DNA from: an uncultured Lachnospiraceae bacterium
GTDB lineage: Bacteria; Bacillota; Clostridia; Lachnospirales; Lachnospiraceae
NCBI GenBank assembly: GCA_910586255.1
Contig: CAJUHR010000016.1
Location: 31,939-95,938 of the forward strand
Length of the DNA: 64,000 bases
Direction: 5' to 3'
The notes below the pieces were generated by a model. That model was not told the origin of the DNA. It made no database searches and saw only the letters and a list, made by a program, of their open reading frames with translations. Of the stretch, positions 62,403-64,000 are shown in pieces. A program made the translations under genes and the position numbers. Position 1 is the first letter of the stretch, and each line of letters opens with the position of its first letter.

Positions 62403-62567
62403 CTAGTGTGCTGACCAGATTACTTTCAGCTAAATAGCGCAGAATGAATTTTCAGTCTGCAAGGCGGTTGAACGAGGCGATGCGGTGGCATCGTTGAGTG
62501 AAACCAACGCAGCAGATGGAAATTCAGGCAAGATATTTAGCGAAATGTAATCCGGTCAGTACACTAG
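62403..62567. repeat. Core-and-arms inverted repeat, copy 2
   Basis: CTAGTGT ... ACACTAG outer ends, with CTGACC ... GGTCAG, GATTAC ... GTAATC, CTAAATA ... TATTTAG and TGAATTT ... AAATTCA pairs. The centre, TGCAAGGCGGTTGAACGAGG ... CCAACGCAGCAG, matches copy 1 at 27835-27988. Confidence 0.8.
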
Positions 62568-62569
62568 CT

Positions 62570-62598
62570 CATGACTAATCAGCAAAGTGTTAGTCATG
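62570..62598. repeat. Short hairpin
   Basis: CATGACTAA and TTAGTCATG around an 11-nt loop, directly after copy 2. No T-run. Confidence 0.5.
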
Positions 62599-62638
62599 GC
62601 ATGTTTCACATGGCGTGTTTTCACTTCTTTCTTCCAAT

Positions 62639-62934
62639 GTGAAAAAGGAAGATGCCGAAGGATTCATAAAAGATGCGGTGCATCTGAAGAAGCAAGGGGA
62701 CAGGAGCAATGTGGAGGCGATTTTGCAGGTGAGTATTGCTGCAAACCTTCAATTATATAATGACTAAGAAGGCAGGCAGGAATGTGTGATGCATTGAGAA
62801 ATCTATTAAAAGAGGAAATTGCTGAGGAAAAAGATAAAGCAAGAAAAGAGGGAAGAAAAGAAGGAAGGGAACAGGCTATGGCCGCCATGGGTATTCCGGA
62901 TGAGAAATGGGGATTGTATAAGGCAAAGTTGTGA
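62639..62934 (+). pseudogene. C-terminal relic of an Rpn/PD-(D/E)XK transposase-like gene
   Basis: Two short frames in succession. 62639-62767 reads KKQGDRSNVEAILQVSIAAN, and 62782-62934 reads MCDALRNLLKEEIAEEKDKA then basic Lys/Arg/Glu repeats and MGIPDEKWGLYK. The second closely resembles the ends of Rpn-family proteins (compare the gene at 31468). A frameshift and loss of the N-terminus make it a relic. Confidence 0.55.
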
Positions 62935-63069
62935 CAGTTTAGAGGGTTTTACCGTAAATTAGGGATTATATTCTTGACTTTTCTGGTCTGTTATGTAAGA
63001 ATTGAGAGAAAGAAATGGGGAAGTGGTGAGGAATAGAACCGGATTATTTACCAGGAAGGGATTATAATT

Positions 63070-63624
63070 ATGGATGAAAAGAGCATATTTGAGTCTGATT
63101 TAAAATATATATATCAATTAACTTTGAGCCTGGCCCGGCCGGGCGCTGCCTTCTCAGAAGAGGATCAGTTGGCGCTTCAGGAAGGTGTAAAGGAATATAA
63201 CTTAAAGTCGATTTATATGACAAATCCCAAAAAGCTGGAGATTCTGGGAGTTGGGGATAGTTATATCAGACTTAAGCTTTTTTCAACACAGGTATTGACA
63301 ACACCGGGAAGAGGGCTACGGATGCTTACCACGATTTTAATAAATGGTTCTTCCCGATTTAAAGACAGGGTTACTCCGGGGGGACAGCTTTTTAGGGTAG
63401 TCGGTATCCAGTGGCCGGCCCGTGAAGAGAATACTTTGATGGATCCGGAATTAATTTCCGATGCTGATTTTTTGAAAGCGCTTATAGATTATATAATTGT
63501 GGAGAAAAAGGATAAATCCACTAGTGTCCAGAGAAAAAAAGCTGCTGTGCAAGAAATGAAAAAGCTGGCTGTAGATGCGAGGATCATTTCAGATGTTGTG
63601 CAAGGCTCAGAGGATAGTATATAG
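63070..63624 (+). CDS. Uncharacterised 184-aa protein
   Basis: The ATG at 63070 follows GGAAGGG by about 14 nt. It is a soluble mixed helix/strand sequence beginning MDEKSIFESDLKYIYQLTLS, with a central GDSYIRLKLFSTQVLTTPGR and a basic helical tail (about 150-184). No signal peptide or membrane helix is seen. It is flanked by repeats and relics with no partner gene. I do not recognise it. Confidence 0.6.
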   Translation: MDEKSIFESDLKYIYQLTLSLARPGAAFSEEDQLALQEGVKEYNLKSIYMTNPKKLEILGVGDSYIRLKLFSTQVLTTPGRGLRMLTTILINGSSRFKDRVTPGGQLFRVVGIQWPAREENTLMDPELISDADFLKALIDYIIVEKKDKSTSVQRKKAAVQEMKKLAVDARIISDVVQGSEDSI

Positions 63625-63678
63625 TTTGTAAAGGCGATTCTATCTGGAATTTGCATGCAAGTATGCATTGACTTTTTG

Positions 63679-63776
63679 TAACAATTCAGACGGCGGGAAA
63701 TTTGACATGAATTTTGAGCGTCAGGCTTGATTGGAAGCCAAAACGCATGTCAAATTTCCCGCCGTTTGAATTGTTA
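63679..63776. repeat. Dispersed hairpin element with long perfect arms
   Basis: Arms at 63679-63709 and 63746-63776 are complementary over 31 bp, with one mismatch. They include the family end TAACAATTCAGACGG and run directly into the inner stem. The loop GAGCGTCAGGCTTGATTGGAAG is a diverged version of the conserved loop in reverse orientation. Confidence 0.88.
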
Positions 63777-63912
63777 TATTTTCTTATTCTGATAAACTAC
63801 CTATCAGGAATCAAACGGAGTTTCCTGCCATTGATTTACGGCGTAAATATCAGAAATGTGTAGATAAAACTCAAAATAGATTTTAATTCAAGCTGAATTA
63901 AGCAATTAATTG

Positions 63913-63941
63913 TTGACATCAAAACGAAATGATGTTATAAT
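63913..63941 (+). promoter_or_regulatory. Strong sigma-A promoter at the window end, perhaps of an rRNA operon
   Basis: TTGACA (63913-63918), 17-bp spacer, TATAAT (63936-63941): perfect consensus. It is followed by a GCACTT-GCAT-AAGTGC hairpin and CACCTTGAAAATTCAATAAA. Such TTGAAAA tracts often precede 16S rRNA in Clostridia. The window ends before any proof. Confidence 0.8.
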
Positions 63942-64000
63942 TTTAGAACTCAAACTTCGCACTTGCATAAGTGCCTATGCACCTTGAAAATTCAATAAAA

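Overview
The window looks like a chromosomal segment of a gut-type member of the Bacillota, class Clostridia, most probably family Lachnospiraceae (Clostridium/Enterocloster/Hungatella-like). This is inferred from gene content and style: strong AGGAGG-type ribosome sites, consensus sigma-A promoters with 17-bp spacers, a Phe T-box in front of pheS, a Rex redox repressor, one flagellin gene behind a sigma-28-like promoter, a QueH-type queuosine enzyme, and a dense set of intergenic hairpin repeats. No rRNA or tRNA gene was seen. The last 90 bases look like a strong promoter and leader that could precede an rRNA operon.

Layout. 1-4.3 kb: an exported/signalling cluster (membrane-anchored fragment, TerY-like vWA protein, membrane serine protease with an FHA domain, lipoprotein amidase). 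4.3-5.4 kb: broken genes (PIN toxin-antitoxin relic, ETF-beta/acyl-CoA synthetase chimera). 5.4-9.7 kb: T-box leader, pheS and pheT, separated by an unusual 30-bp perfect hairpin. 9.7-12.7 kb: frameshifted AAA-ATPase pseudogene, enolase and a small XRE regulator. 12.9-17.7 kb: an AT-rich, operon-like island with a WYL regulator, a small membrane protein, an unrecognised 308-aa helical protein, a 608-aa HNH-nuclease/membrane protein, a 23-aa hydrophobic microprotein and a DUF2085-like membrane protein. This is the best candidate for an undescribed system, perhaps anti-phage. 17.7-29.5 kb: housekeeping (ABC-F, split Thr/Ser exporter, rex, an oxidoreductase, nnr, alr, mazF, a CBS/CorC protein, MATE). 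29.5-33 kb: flagellin, an Rpn-like protein without its catalytic core, and a Phd-PIN toxin-antitoxin pair. 33-42.3 kb: yebC, then SWIM, HEAT-like, MoxR ATPase, DUF5682 and vWA genes that match the E. coli yeh cluster type. 42.3-47.4 kb: hslO, deoC-cdd-deoB nucleoside salvage, cold-shock protein, DUF5662. 47.4-61.4 kb: core genes (pyrG, ftsH, MATE, NfeD-SPFH pair, ornithine carbamoyltransferase, birA, mutY, lipid kinase, rpoD, queH, HPr). 61.4-64 kb: relics (IS630, Rpn tail), repeats and one unrecognised gene.

Several sets of genes plausibly work together. The MoxR/vWA/DUF5682/SWIM genes form an NTP-driven chaperone-like module. The WYL-HNH genes form a regulated nuclease module. nnr, alr and mazF are co-directional, as are deoC, cdd and deoB.

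The most unusual feature at the DNA level is a family of intergenic elements bounded by GTAACAGTTC-like inverted ends. Some contain a hairpin whose loop is nearly invariant (ACAAGCAAGCTTGACG core) while the stem sequences differ from copy to copy yet stay self-complementary. A second family (27.8 and 62.4 kb) shares a core of about 60 bp inside unrelated but complementary arms. All calls are by eye; no database search was run.
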